The notes under the pieces: model-generated
The model's input: the letters and a program-made list of their open reading frames with translations, nothing else
Databases searched by the model: none
What the model was told of the DNA's origin: nothing
Position numbers and translations under genes: made by a program
Source of the DNA: CADEEN01 sp963738425
GTDB taxonomy: Bacteria; Pseudomonadota; Gammaproteobacteria; Burkholderiales; Burkholderiaceae_C
Length of the DNA stretch: 64,000 nt
Assembly (NCBI GenBank): GCA_963738425.1
Contig: CAVTWT010000015.1
Coordinates: 62,001 to 126,000 of the forward strand
Direction: 5' to 3'
Shown here: positions 52,835-62,173 of the stretch, piece by piece
Layout: each line of letters starts with the position of its first letter
How positions within the stretch are numbered: position 1 is the stretch's first letter

Positions 52835-54571
52835 TCAGTAGATGACCGGCTCGGGCGTGGCGTCCGAGCCTTGCAGAAAGTCGAAATCGCAGCCTTCATG
52901 GGCCTGCGTCACATGCGCGCGGTAGAGCTTGACGAAGCCTCGTGCAGCCGGCTCGGGCGCCGGCCGCCACGCCAACTGGCGACGCGCGAGTTCTTCGGTG
53001 CTGACGTCGAGGTGCAGACGGCGCGCTGCCACATCGACCTCGATCCAGTCGCCGCTCTTGACCAACGCCAGCGGCCCGCCGACCGCACTCTCGGGGCTGA
53101 CGTGCAGGATGCAGGTGCCGTAGTGGGTGCCGCTCATGCGCGCGTCGGAGATGCGCACCATGTCGCGCACACCAAGGTCGAGCAGCTTTTTCGGGATCGG
53201 CAGGCCGCCCCACTCGGGCATGCCCGGCGCGCCGACCGGGCCGGCGTTGCGCAGCACGAGCACGCTGTTCTCGTCGCAGTCGAGGTTGATGTCGGCGCAG
53301 GCGGCGTTCATCGCGGCCGGGTCGTCGAAGACGATGGCGCGGCCGCGGTGTTTGAAGAACTTCGGACTCGCCGCGCTGGCTTTCATCACCGCGCCTTCGG
53401 GCGCGAGGTTGCCGCGCAGCACGGCCAGTGCGCCGCTGGCGCTGACCGGGTTGGCCAGCGGCCGGATCACCGCGTCATCGAGCACCTGCACACTTTCGAG
53501 GTTTTCACCCAGCGTCTTGCCGTTGACGTTGCGCTGGTCGAGAAACAGGTGTGGGGTGATGCGCGACATCAGCGCCGGCAGGCCGCCGGCGTAGTGGAAG
53601 TCTTCCATCAGCCGGTCACCGCTCGGGAACAGATTGGCCAGCACCGGCACCTCGCGGCCGATCGCGTCCAGGTGGTCGAGCGTGAGGTCCACGCCAGCAC
53701 GCCGCGCCATCGCAATGATGTGCACGGCGGCGTTGGTCGAACCGCCGAGCGCCATCTGCACGGCCACCGCGTTCATGAAGGCGCCGCGCGTCAGGATCTG
53801 CCGCGGCGTCAGGTCGTCCCAGACCATCTGCACGATGCGCTCGCCGCAGGTCGTGGCCATGCGTGTGTGGCCGGCATCCATCGCCGGGATCGAGGTCGAG
53901 CCCGGCAGCGCCAGGCCGAGCGCTTCGACGATCGACGTCATCGTGCTCGCCGTGCCCATGGTGTTGCAGGTGCCGGGGCTGCGTGTCATGTGCGCTTCGA
54001 GCTTCACCCATTCGTCGTCGCTGACCTTGCCGGCTTGGTACTCATCCCAGAACAGGCGCGTGTGCGTGCCGGCACCGACTTTGCGCTCCGGCTGGCCGGC
54101 TTTGAGATAGCGGTCGTTCAACATCGGCCCTGCCGCGCAGAAGATCGTCGGCAGGCCCATGCTGATCGCCCCCATCACCGTGCCGGGCGTCGTCTTGTCG
54201 CAGCCGGCGAGCAGCACGACGCCGTCCACCGGGTGCGAGCGCAGCAGCTCCTCGACTTCCATCGCCAGCAGGTTGCGGTAGAGCATCGACGTCGGTTTGA
54301 CGATGACCTCGCCGAGCGACAGCGCGGGCAACTCGAACGGCAAGCCGCCGGCCATCAGCACGCCGCGCTTGACCGACTCCGCCCGCTCGCGCAGGTGCGC
54401 GTGACAAGGCGACAGTTCACTCCAGGTGTTGACGATGGCGATGCACGGCCGCTGCATCACGTCCTCGCGGCGCACGCCCTGCTGCTGCAGGCGCTGCCGG
54501 TGCGCGAATCCACGCATGCCGCCAGCGGCGAACCAGCGGCGGCTGCGCAGATCAGCGAGTGTCTTCGTCAT
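52835..54571 (-). CDS. IlvD/Edd family dehydratase, L-arabinonate dehydratase-like
   Basis: 578 residues. Iron-sulfur sugar-acid dehydratase with cluster cysteines in NTWSELSPCH, LAGCDKTTPG and SPGTCNTMGTASTM, and Mg-site motif IPAMDAGHTRM. Length and end to end sequence, as I recall it, are close to the [2Fe-2S] L-arabinonate dehydratase of Rhizobium leguminosarum, including the C-terminal GCDFDFLQ and terminal EPxIY. It converts L-arabinonate (perhaps also other pentonates) to 2-keto-3-deoxy acid. First gene of the operon, divergent from the LacI regulator with 60 bases between. Confidence 0.92.
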   Translation of the reverse strand: MTKTLADLRSRRWFAAGGMRGFAHRQRLQQQGVRREDVMQRPCIAIVNTWSELSPCHAHLRERAESVKRGVLMAGGLPFELPALSLGEVIVKPTSMLYRNLLAMEVEELLRSHPVDGVVLLAGCDKTTPGTVMGAISMGLPTIFCAAGPMLNDRYLKAGQPERKVGAGTHTRLFWDEYQAGKVSDDEWVKLEAHMTRSPGTCNTMGTASTMTSIVEALGLALPGSTSIPAMDAGHTRMATTCGERIVQMVWDDLTPRQILTRGAFMNAVAVQMALGGSTNAAVHIIAMARRAGVDLTLDHLDAIGREVPVLANLFPSGDRLMEDFHYAGGLPALMSRITPHLFLDQRNVNGKTLGENLESVQVLDDAVIRPLANPVSASGALAVLRGNLAPEGAVMKASAASPKFFKHRGRAIVFDDPAAMNAACADINLDCDENSVLVLRNAGPVGAPGMPEWGGLPIPKKLLDLGVRDMVRISDARMSGTHYGTCILHVSPESAVGGPLALVKSGDWIEVDVAARRLHLDVSTEELARRQLAWRPAPEPAARGFVKLYRAHVTQAHEGCDFDFLQGSDATPEPVIY

Positions 54572-54606
54572 CGGCTTCTAGGGTTCGAGCGGATCGCAAT
54601 TTCTTG

Positions 54607-54620
54607 TGTTACCGCTAACA
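54607..54620. promoter_or_regulatory. LacI/GntR-type operator in divergent promoter
   Basis: TGTTACCGCTAACA is a near-perfect 14-base palindrome (TGTTA-CCGC-TAACA) with the central CG and half-sites of gluconate GntR-like LacI-family operators. It lies 35 bases before the dehydratase start on one side and 11 bases before the regulator ATG on the other, so one site can control both. This is the most likely binding site of the adjacent LacI protein. Confidence 0.72.
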
Positions 54621-54631
54621 TTAGCCAAGCT

Positions 54632-55699
54632 ATGGCAACTTCACCATCCCTGAAAACCCGCGCCGCCCGACGCAGCCATGGCCGCGCGACGCTGGCGGAC
54701 GTGGCCGCCGCGGCCGGCGTCACTGCGATCACGGTTTCGCGCTACCTGCGCGAGCCCCACCGCGTGGCGAGCGAGACCGCAGCCACCATTGCGCGTGCCC
54801 TGGCGGCCACCGGCTACGTGCCGAACAAACAGGCCGGTGCGCTGGCCAGCGCAGGGGCCGGCAACTCGCGCATGGTGGCGGCGCTGATCCCGAGCATCGC
54901 CAACTCGATCTTTGCCGAAACCGTGCAGGGTCTGGCCGACGGGCTGCAGGGCTCGGGCTGCGAATTGCTGCTGGCCGCCACCAACTATTCGACGGCGCGG
55001 GAAGAGGCGCAGTTGCGCGCGCTGATGGGCTGGTTCCCGAGCGCCATCGTCGTTACCGGACGCCGCCACAGCGACGGCGCGCTGGCCTTGCTGCAGCAGG
55101 CCCGCGACCGTGGCGCGCCGGTGATCGAGATCTGGGACCACCACGCCGAGGACACGGGCTTCACGCAGATCGGCTTCGACCACGGCGAGGTCGGCCGCGC
55201 CATGGCGGCGCACCTGATCGAGCGCGGCCACCGCCGGCTGGCGTACCTCGACAGCGCCGTCGCCGAAGACTTCCGCGCCCACGAGCGCGGCCAGGGCTTC
55301 CTCGCCGAAGCACGACGGCGTCGCGTGGCGGCGCAGCGTCTGGTCGCGCCGCTGGCCGGCGAAGCGATCCAGGCCGGCCGCGAGTCCCTGCCGCTGCTGC
55401 TCGACGGCCAAGGCCGCCCGGCATTCACCGCGGTCGCGTTTGCCAACGACCACCTGGCCTGCGGCGCGCTGCTGGCCGCGCAGGCGCGTCGCCTGAACGT
55501 GCCGCGCGATCTGGCCCTGCTCGGCTTTGGCGACTTCGCGCTCGGCCGCCAGCTCGAGCCCGCGCTGTCCACGGTGCAGGTGCCGCGGCTGGAGATCGGC
55601 GCCGCCGCCGCGCAGGCGCTGCTGGCCGCGCTCGATGGCAACACCCGCGCCGCCAGCCAGCGCTTGCCGTGGGCGCTGCTGCCTCGCACCTCGACCTGA
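54632..55699 (+). CDS. LacI-family transcriptional regulator of the sugar operon
   Basis: 355 residues from ATG 54632. Basic N-terminal arm, then HTH ATLADVAAAAGVTAITVSRYLREP and hinge helix NKQAGALASAG. The periplasmic-binding-protein-like sensor (about 75-355) has VAALIPSIANSIFAETVQGL, the TGFTQIGFDHGEVGRAMAAHL motif and FGDFALGRQLEPALSTV. The recognition helix resembles the GntR/GlnR subgroup that binds TGTTAnCGnTAACA, matching the palindrome just upstream. Expected to repress the 11-gene operon until a pathway sugar or sugar acid binds. The frame is open far upstream only as antisense to the dehydratase. Confidence 0.92.
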   Translation: MATSPSLKTRAARRSHGRATLADVAAAAGVTAITVSRYLREPHRVASETAATIARALAATGYVPNKQAGALASAGAGNSRMVAALIPSIANSIFAETVQGLADGLQGSGCELLLAATNYSTAREEAQLRALMGWFPSAIVVTGRRHSDGALALLQQARDRGAPVIEIWDHHAEDTGFTQIGFDHGEVGRAMAAHLIERGHRRLAYLDSAVAEDFRAHERGQGFLAEARRRRVAAQRLVAPLAGEAIQAGRESLPLLLDGQGRPAFTAVAFANDHLACGALLAAQARRLNVPRDLALLGFGDFALGRQLEPALSTVQVPRLEIGAAAAQALLAALDGNTRAASQRLPWALLPRTST

Positions 55700-55764
55700 C
55701 ACGCCGTCGCGCTCAGGCGCGTGAAGCAGGTTCCAGAGAGGCGGATCGGTGGCGAGAGCCGGCG

Positions 55765-56247
55765 CTAGCCTTGCACCCAGGGCAGCCCGGCGTGGCGCCA
55801 GCCGCCGCGCTGGCCGCGCCGCCCCGTGTCGTCGAGGTCGCCCTCGAAGCCGCCGATGACGTTGAGCACGCACTCGAAACCGGCGGCGGCCGCTGCCGTG
55901 GCCGCCGCATCGGAGCGCTTGCCGCTGCGGCACAGGAAGATCAGCGTCTCCTTCGGCTGCGCCACTGCGCGCAGCGCGTCGATGAAACCGGCGTTCGGCG
56001 CTGCGGCGCCGAGTGCCAGCCACTCGACGTGCAGGGTGCCCGGCACATGGCCGACGTACTCGCGCTCGAAGGCCGTGCGCAGGTCGACGATGCGCGCTGC
56101 CTGCAGCTCCGCAAGGCGCTGCGCTTCCGCGGGCGTGACATAGCCGGCGTAGCTGCGCGGCTTGCCGCCGGAGCGGCTGAAGGCGCGGTACAGGATCTCG
56201 GTCGGTCCGTCGGCCGGCCCTGTCTTCGACAAGCCGAACATGCCCAT
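55765..56247 (-). CDS. Rhodanese-like domain protein
   Basis: 160 residues from ATG 56247 (GTG 56253 also possible; GAAAGAG lies upstream). An N-terminal extension of about 35 residues precedes one rhodanese domain: VTPAEAQRLAELQAARIVDLRTAFEREYVGHVPGTLHVEW, active-site loop FLCRSGKRSDAAA (Cys106) and VIGGFEGDLD. The six-residue loop CRSGKR fits sulfurtransferases. The C-terminal HAGLPWVQG is typical of single-domain proteins following a W-R-x-x-GLP pattern. Stand-alone; convergent with the LacI gene. Confidence 0.88.
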   Translation of the reverse strand: MGMFGLSKTGPADGPTEILYRAFSRSGGKPRSYAGYVTPAEAQRLAELQAARIVDLRTAFEREYVGHVPGTLHVEWLALGAAAPNAGFIDALRAVAQPKETLIFLCRSGKRSDAAATAAAAAGFECVLNVIGGFEGDLDDTGRRGQRGGWRHAGLPWVQG

Positions 56248-56312
56248 GATCACTCTTTCATTGCAAAGCCGTTGCGTTCGGCGAATGGTGTCACGCGCAG
56301 CTCACCTTGGTG

Positions 56313-59300
56313 TCACGATGTGGGTACTGGCGGCTTGGCTGGCGCACGCGAGGCTTTCGCCAGCACCCAGCGCAAGAGCGTGTCCTGCAGGCGCTGCGCG
56401 TCGAGCGGCTTGGTCAGGAAGTCGTTCATGCCGGCTGCGAGCGCCTCGTCGCGCTCGGACGTCAGCGCCGCCGCGGTCAGCGCGATGATCGGCAGTGCTT
56501 GCGCATCGAAGCGCCGCCGCAGCACGCGTGTGGCGTCGTGGCCGCCTTGCACCGGCATCTGCACGTCCATCAGCACCAGGTCGAACGGCCGGCCGGCGTC
56601 GGCGCGCTCAGTGATCGCCAACACCGCTTCGGCGCCGTTGACGGCCTCGGCCACGGTGACGCCCCACTGCCGCACGATCGTCGTCGCGATCATCATGTTG
56701 ACCGAGTTGTCTTCGACGATCAGCAGTTCGAGCCCGGCCAAGCGCTGCTGGGCGTCAGCCGGCAACGCGAACGCCGACGACGGCGCCTCCTGCGTGCTCG
56801 CGGCCAGCGGCAGCTCGGCCCAGAAGCGGCTGCCGCGCCCCGGCTCGCTGTGGACGCCAACGCTGCCGCCCATCAGCTCGGCCAGCTCGCGACAGATCGA
56901 CAAGCCCAGGCCGGTGCCGCCGTAGCGCCGCGTTGTCGACACGTCGCCCTGCACGAAGGGCTGGAACAGCCGCGCCTGGACCTCGGCCGCAATGCCAGGG
57001 CCGCTGTCTTCGACTTCGAAGCGCACCAGCGGCGCTTCCAGTGATTGGACGTGCAGCCGCACATACCCCGCCGCGGTGAACTTGAGCGCGTTGCTGATCA
57101 GGTTCGACAGGATCTGCCGCAGCCGCACAGGGTCGCCGCGCACCCGCCGCGGCACGGCGCCACTGACATGCATCGTCAACGTCAACGAATGCGCGTCGGC
57201 CAACGCCGCATATCCATGCTCGACCGATTCGAGCAGCGCATGCAGGTCGAAATCGGTCTGCTCCAGGCGCAGCTTGCCGGCTTCGATCTTCGACAGATCC
57301 AGGATGTCGCTGATGACGCCGGCCAGCGCCTGCGCGCTGTCGTCGATCTGCGCCAGGTACTGCCCGCGTCGCGTCTCGTCGAGGCCGCTCTGCCGCGCCA
57401 GGCGCGCCAGGCCGACCAGGCCGTTCAACGGCGTGCGGATCTCGTGGCTGGTGTTGGCCAGGAACGCGCTCTTGGCGCGGTTGGCCGCTTCGGCTTCGTC
57501 GCGCGCGCGCGCCAGCGCCTGCTCGACGGCGCGCTTGTCGGTCACATCCTCGGCGATCCAGATCGTGCCGCCCTTGGCCGGGTGCGTCGGGTCGATCGGC
57601 CGTGCCAGCAAACGGCAGAGGAAGGTGCTGCCGTCGCGGCGCTTCATCGTGCGCTCGAACTCCACGGCTTCGCCGCGAGACAGCGGCGGCCCGTAGAGCG
57701 CGCCCATCTCGTCATAGGCCGCCCGATCGACCGCGGTGGCGTCACCAGCCTGACCGACGAGCGCACCCGCAGGCCAACCGAACATCTGTTCGAAGCGTGG
57801 GTTGGCGAGCTGGAAGACGCGGTCGCGCGTCATCGCGATGCCGATCGAGGCATTGGCCAGGATGGCTTCGCGTTCCAGGCGCGCGCGCTCGCTTTGCGTG
57901 ATGTCGCGGCCGTTCTGCACCAGGTAGTCGCGGCCCTCCATGACGAAGCGTGCTGCCGACACCAGCAGCAGCACCTCCCGGCCGCCACGGCGGCGAAGCA
58001 CCAGGGCGCGGTCGCGCACGCCGTTGTGGGCCAGAACTTCCGAGAAGAAATGGTCGTGGGCTTCCTGGCTGGCCCACAGGCCGAGTTCGGTGGCCGTGCG
58101 GCCGATGGCTTCGTCGCGCGTGTAGCCGGACAGCGCGGCGAAGGCGTCGTTGACCATCACGTGGCGCTCGGTCGAGAGGTCGATCAAGGTGATGATGTCG
58201 GGGCTGGTCGCGACCACGTGCGACAGCAGGGCCTCCGAGCGCGCACGCGCTCCTTCGGCGCGCTGGCGCTCGGTTTCGTCGCGGTAGATCGACAGCAGCG
58301 CCACGCCGTCTTCGGCCTCGACCTTGACGCTGGTGACTTGCACCGCCAGCCGCCGGCCGGCCTTGGTGCGGATCGAAAACTGCTGCGGCGGCGCGGCTTC
58401 GCCGATCGGCACCGTTTCCAGGCGCGCCAGACGCCGCGCGGCCAGCTCGCGCGAGCCGTCGTCGGCGTCGTAGAAGCCGAGCAGCGACTGGCCGATCAGG
58501 TCCTTCTGCTCCCAGGCGCCGAACAAGGCCAGCGCGGCGACGTTGGCGTCGAGCACGCGGCCGTCGCGGTGCAGCACCAGCGGCGACGGCGAGCGTGCGA
58601 AGAGTTCGCGGTAGCGCAGCTCGGTGGCCCGGCGCTGCGACTCGGCAGCATCTTCGTCGGTGATGTCGCGGCCGACACCCCAGTAGCCGATGAAGACGCC
58701 GCGCGTGTCGAAGCGCGGCCGGCCGCTGAGCGAAATGCAGCGCCTGGCGCCGCCCGCCACCTGCTGCAAGACGCGCAGGTCGGTGAAGGGGCGGCGCAGT
58801 TCGAGGTCGGAGCGGTGCACGTCCATCGCCTCGTCGCTCAAACCAAAGTCGCCGATCTCCCACGGCGCCTTGCCGATGCGGCTGTCGAAATTCAACGCCG
58901 GCACGCCACCGGCGTGCTGGGCAATGTGGGTGTAGCGCAGCTGGGCGTCGGTCTCCCAGTACCAATCGGCCGCCACCGACAGCAGGCCGACAAAACGCTG
59001 CTCGCGCGAGCGGGCGCGGCCCATCGCGCTGTCGATCGTCTTTCGCGTCAACAGGCCGACCACCACGCCGGCGGCCAGCAGCGCGACTTGCGCGGTCAGC
59101 GCCAGGCCCAGTCCGGCCACGCCATGCTGCGCGGCGATCGCGCCGCGCAGCACCGCGACCGCCAGGCCCACCAGCAACACCGCGTGCACGAGCCCCAGGG
59201 CCACGGTTTGCGCCGGACGGAGCCGCGACGCGGCGGCGCCGAGCAGCAGCGGCACGAACGCCAGCCCCGGCGACAACAGGCCGTCGCCACCGACGCCGGC

Positions 59301-59579
59301 CATCACGGCGGCCACGATGCAGGTGCCCAGCACGGCCACGATCACGGTCTGGGCGAGTGTGAGCAAGTGCGGGAACAAGGCCAGCACGGCATAGACGACC
59401 GCCAACCCCGCGCACGCTGCGCTGGCCAGGCGCGCAGCATCGCCGCCGGCAGCCGGCCAGAGCAGGTGCGACAGCGACAAGCTGGCCGCCAGCGCCATGC
59501 CGACCAGGGTCAGTGCGCGCACCATGCGCTGTTCGGCCGCGACCACACGCTGCTCGAGGGTGGTCGGGACGGATTGCAT
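56313..59579 (-). CDS. Hybrid sensor histidine kinase with multi-helix N-terminus, PAS domains and receiver
   Basis: 1088 residues. Six N-terminal membrane helices (about 25-195) form a MASE-like sensor or anchor. Four PAS regions follow (about 200-330, 330-450, 450-575, 575-690; e.g. VAADWYWETDAQL, SPSPLVLHRDGRVLDANVAAL, SPDIITLIDLSTERHVMVNDAFAALS). HisKA has SAFLANTSHEIRTPLNG with phospho-His near 710; HATPase has NLISNALKFT and GGTGLGLSICRELAELMGG. The receiver (about 965-1080) has VEDNSVN and phospho-Asp near 1003 in LVLMDVQMP with Lys in FLTKPLD. No response regulator or HPt gene is adjacent, so its partner lies elsewhere. It ends nine bases from pyrF on the other side of its start. Confidence 0.92.
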   Translation of the reverse strand: MQSVPTTLEQRVVAAEQRMVRALTLVGMALAASLSLSHLLWPAAGGDAARLASAACAGLAVVYAVLALFPHLLTLAQTVIVAVLGTCIVAAVMAGVGGDGLLSPGLAFVPLLLGAAASRLRPAQTVALGLVHAVLLVGLAVAVLRGAIAAQHGVAGLGLALTAQVALLAAGVVVGLLTRKTIDSAMGRARSREQRFVGLLSVAADWYWETDAQLRYTHIAQHAGGVPALNFDSRIGKAPWEIGDFGLSDEAMDVHRSDLELRRPFTDLRVLQQVAGGARRCISLSGRPRFDTRGVFIGYWGVGRDITDEDAAESQRRATELRYRELFARSPSPLVLHRDGRVLDANVAALALFGAWEQKDLIGQSLLGFYDADDGSRELAARRLARLETVPIGEAAPPQQFSIRTKAGRRLAVQVTSVKVEAEDGVALLSIYRDETERQRAEGARARSEALLSHVVATSPDIITLIDLSTERHVMVNDAFAALSGYTRDEAIGRTATELGLWASQEAHDHFFSEVLAHNGVRDRALVLRRRGGREVLLLVSAARFVMEGRDYLVQNGRDITQSERARLEREAILANASIGIAMTRDRVFQLANPRFEQMFGWPAGALVGQAGDATAVDRAAYDEMGALYGPPLSRGEAVEFERTMKRRDGSTFLCRLLARPIDPTHPAKGGTIWIAEDVTDKRAVEQALARARDEAEAANRAKSAFLANTSHEIRTPLNGLVGLARLARQSGLDETRRGQYLAQIDDSAQALAGVISDILDLSKIEAGKLRLEQTDFDLHALLESVEHGYAALADAHSLTLTMHVSGAVPRRVRGDPVRLRQILSNLISNALKFTAAGYVRLHVQSLEAPLVRFEVEDSGPGIAAEVQARLFQPFVQGDVSTTRRYGGTGLGLSICRELAELMGGSVGVHSEPGRGSRFWAELPLAASTQEAPSSAFALPADAQQRLAGLELLIVEDNSVNMMIATTIVRQWGVTVAEAVNGAEAVLAITERADAGRPFDLVLMDVQMPVQGGHDATRVLRRRFDAQALPIIALTAAALTSERDEALAAGMNDFLTKPLDAQRLQDTLLRWVLAKASRAPAKPPVPTS

Positions 59580-59588
59580 GATTCGCAG

Positions 59589-60425
59589 CTACTCGGGGGC
59601 CGCCTGGGCCGCCGCCAACTGGTCGCGCGTCGCCCGGGCCACGCCGCGTGCGGCGTCGGCAAAGTTGTCGCCGGCGCTGGCGTAAAGCACGGCGCGCGAC
59701 GAGTTGACGATGATCGGCGCGCCCGGCCGCCAGCCGGCGCTGACGGCCGCCTGCGCGTCACCGCCCTGGGCACCGACGCCCGGGATCAACAGCGGCAGCG
59801 TCGGCGCGAGCTGGCGCACGCGCTCGATTTCCGCGGGCACGGTGGCACCGACGACGAGGCCGAGGCGCGTCTTTGCGTTGGTCTGGCGGCTCCACGCGCC
59901 CGCGGCCAAGGTCGCCACATGCTCGTACAGCGAACCGCCCGCGGCCAGCGGCAGCGATTGCAGGTCCGAGCCCCCAGGATTGGACGTGCGGCAGAGCAGG
60001 AACAAGCCGCGGCCGTCGTGCTTCAGGTACGGCTCGATCGAATCGAAGCCCATGTACGGCGACAGCGTGACCGCGTCGGCCTGGTAGCGCACGAAGGCTT
60101 CGCGCGCGTACTGCTCCGCCGTGGCGCCGATGTCGCCGCGCTTGGCATCGAGGATCACCGGCACATCGGGCGCGACGCGGCGCATGTAGGCCATCAGGCG
60201 TTCCAACTGGTCTTCGGCGCGCTCGGCAGCGAAGTAAGCGATCTGCGGCTTGAAGGCGCAGACCAGGTCCTTGGTCGCGTCGACGATGCGGGCGCAGAAG
60301 TCGAAGATCTTTTGCCCGTCGCCGCGCCAGGCCTGCGGAAACTTGGCCGGCTCCGGGTCGAGGCCGACACACAGCAGCGAACCGTGGCGCTCTTGCGCGG
60401 CCGTCAGGCGATCGAGAAAGTTCAT
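59589..60425 (-). CDS. pyrF: Orotidine 5'-phosphate decarboxylase, type 2
   Basis: 278 residues. Last step of UMP synthesis: decarboxylates OMP in the cytosol. Landmarks are LCVGLDPEPAKFP, ATKDLVCAFKPQIAYFAA, catalytic ILDAKRGDIGATAEQYAR (Asp-x-Lys-x2-Asp), and VTLSPYMGFDSIEPYL, the longer type-2 form found in many actinobacteria, myxobacteria and betaproteobacteria. It starts 33 bases from a dispersed repeat and is transcribed in the same direction as purB and the downstream hybrid kinase. Confidence 0.95.
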   Translation of the reverse strand: MNFLDRLTAAQERHGSLLCVGLDPEPAKFPQAWRGDGQKIFDFCARIVDATKDLVCAFKPQIAYFAAERAEDQLERLMAYMRRVAPDVPVILDAKRGDIGATAEQYAREAFVRYQADAVTLSPYMGFDSIEPYLKHDGRGLFLLCRTSNPGGSDLQSLPLAAGGSLYEHVATLAAGAWSRQTNAKTRLGLVVGATVPAEIERVRQLAPTLPLLIPGVGAQGGDAQAAVSAGWRPGAPIIVNSSRAVLYASAGDNFADAARGVARATRDQLAAAQAAPE

Positions 60426-60458
60426 GCGGGCATTCTAGGAAAGCCCGCCTCTTAGCGG

Positions 60459-60502
60459 GGCTCAGGCCAGCGCCGGGCCGCTCCCAAGCGTCGGCCTGAG
60501 CC
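60459..60502. repeat. Dispersed hairpin repeat, copy 2
   Basis: Perfect 10-bp inverted repeat GGCTCAGGCC / GGCCTGAGCC around a core with GCCGGGCCGCTCCCAA (60472-60487), the same 16-base core as in the copy at 2369-2402, which has a different stem. It lies in the 101-base gap between purB and pyrF. Confidence 0.6.
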
Positions 60503-60526
60503 TCCAAGGGCCACGCAGTTGCTCCC

Positions 60527-61957
60527 TCACGGGGCCGGGGGGAAAGCCCGCGCAGCGGGCGAGGGGTCGTCACTGCCCGGCTTGAAGCGCCGGGCAAGCG
60601 CGGACGCCAAACCCGTGTACGAGCCCGGCGTCATCGCCTTCAGGCGCTCGCGCTCGGCCAGCGGCACATCGGTCAGCGTGTCGATGAAACCGAGGATCGC
60701 TTCGCGCGTGATCGTGCGCCCGCGCGTCAGCGCTTTCAGGCGCTCGTAGGGGTTGGCCGCGCCGTAGCGGCGCATCACCGTCTGGATCGGCTCGGCCAGC
60801 ACTTCCCAGGCGGCGTCGAGGTCAGCGTCCAACGCCGTGGCATTGACGCTGAGCTTGCCCAGGCCACGCGACAGGCCGTCGATGCCGAGCAGCGTGTAGC
60901 CGAAGGCCACGCCCATGTTGCGCAGCACGGTCGAGTCGGTGAGGTCGCGCTGCCAGCGGCTCACCGGCAGCTTGTGCGCCATGTGCGACAGCAGCGCGTT
61001 GGCCAGGCCGAAGTTGCCTTCGGCGTTCTCGAAGTCGATCGGGTTGACCTTGTGCGGCATCGTCGAGCTGCCGATCTCGCCATCCTTCGTCTTCTGCTTG
61101 AAGTAGCCGAGGGAGATGTAGCCCCATGCATCGCGCGACCAGTCGATGAGGATGGTGTTGGCGCGGGCGATGGCATCGAACAGTTCGGCCATCCAGTCGT
61201 GCGGCTCGATCTGGATCGTGTATGGGTTGAAGGCCAGGCCCAGGCGTTCGACGACGACGCGGCGTGAAAACGCTTCCCAGTCGAACGACGGGTACGCCGC
61301 GAGGTGCGCGTTGTAGTTGCCGACCGCGCCGTTCATCTTCGCCAGCGGCTGCACGGCAGCGATCGCCCCCCGCGCGCGGGCCAGCCGCGCGGCGACGTTG
61401 GCCACTTCCTTGCCGACCGTCGTCGGGCTCGCCGTCTGGCCGTGCGTGCGCGCCAGCATCGGCTGCTGCGCCTGCGCATGCGCCATCTGCGTCAGCGTGG
61501 CGATCAAACCGTCCAGCGCCGGCAGCAAGACCTCGCTGCGGGCGGCGGTGAGCATCAGCGCGTGGCTGGTGTTGTTGATGTCTTCGCTGGTGCACGCAAA
61601 GTGCACGAACTCGCCGGCCGTTTTCAGCTCGATGCTGCTGTCGAAACGTTGCTTCAACCAGTACTCGACCGCCTTGACGTCGTGGTTGGTGGTCTTCTCG
61701 ATGTCCTTGATGGCCTGCGCATCGGTTTCGCCGAAGCGCACGACCAGGCCGCGCAACAGGCCGCGCGCCGCCTCGGAGAGCGGTGGCAACTCGGCAAAAC
61801 CGGCATCCGACAACGCAATGAACCACTCGACCTCGACCTGCACGCGGCGGTGCATCAGGCCGAATTCCGACAGCAGCGGGCGCAGCGCATCGAGCTTGGT
61901 GGCGTAGCGGCCGTCGAGCGGCGACAGCGCGGTCAGGGGCGAAAAAGGAGCGGTCAT
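60527..61957 (-). CDS. purB: Adenylosuccinate lyase
   Basis: 476 residues from ATG 61957. It cleaves adenylosuccinate and SAICAR in purine synthesis. Landmarks are LSPLDGRYATKLDALRPLLSEFGLMHRRVQVEVEWF (long proteobacterial form), FVHFACTSEDINNTSHALML with catalytic His, ARTHGQTASPTTVGKEVANV, and the signature loop GSSTMPHKVNPIDFENAEGN. The enzyme core ends at YTGLASALARRF. The last 17 or so residues (KPGSDDPSPAARAFPPAP) are encoded over a GC-rich hairpin region and look like a repeat-derived tail, absent from relatives as I know them. Confidence 0.95.
   Translation of the reverse strand: MTAPFSPLTALSPLDGRYATKLDALRPLLSEFGLMHRRVQVEVEWFIALSDAGFAELPPLSEAARGLLRGLVVRFGETDAQAIKDIEKTTNHDVKAVEYWLKQRFDSSIELKTAGEFVHFACTSEDINNTSHALMLTAARSEVLLPALDGLIATLTQMAHAQAQQPMLARTHGQTASPTTVGKEVANVAARLARARGAIAAVQPLAKMNGAVGNYNAHLAAYPSFDWEAFSRRVVVERLGLAFNPYTIQIEPHDWMAELFDAIARANTILIDWSRDAWGYISLGYFKQKTKDGEIGSSTMPHKVNPIDFENAEGNFGLANALLSHMAHKLPVSRWQRDLTDSTVLRNMGVAFGYTLLGIDGLSRGLGKLSVNATALDADLDAAWEVLAEPIQTVMRRYGAANPYERLKALTRGRTITREAILGFIDTLTDVPLAERERLKAMTPGSYTGLASALARRFKPGSDDPSPAARAFPPAP
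60546..60560 (-). terminator. Terminator-like hairpin overlapping the purB 3' end
   Basis: On the minus strand GCCCGC-TGC-GCGGGC is followed by TTTCCCCCC. It falls inside the last codons of purB, in the repeat-derived tail, so termination would overlap the stop codon region. Only three Ts follow, so strength is doubtful. Confidence 0.4.
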
Positions 61958-62173
61958 GGCGCGGTGGATTGTAGGGAGACCGGCACGACCGGCCGACTTC
62001 ATCGGCGGTCCCGTTCAAACGCCGAGCCCACGTTTCTTGTCGCACGATCGCCACGCGCGAGCCGGGGGGAGTTGGGCTCGGCTGGCCCCAATGCGCACAG
62101 GGCGACGCCCTCGCTCGCGCTGCGCGCCGGATAATCGCCGTCGCAAATCGATTGCTACCGTTACTCACACTCC

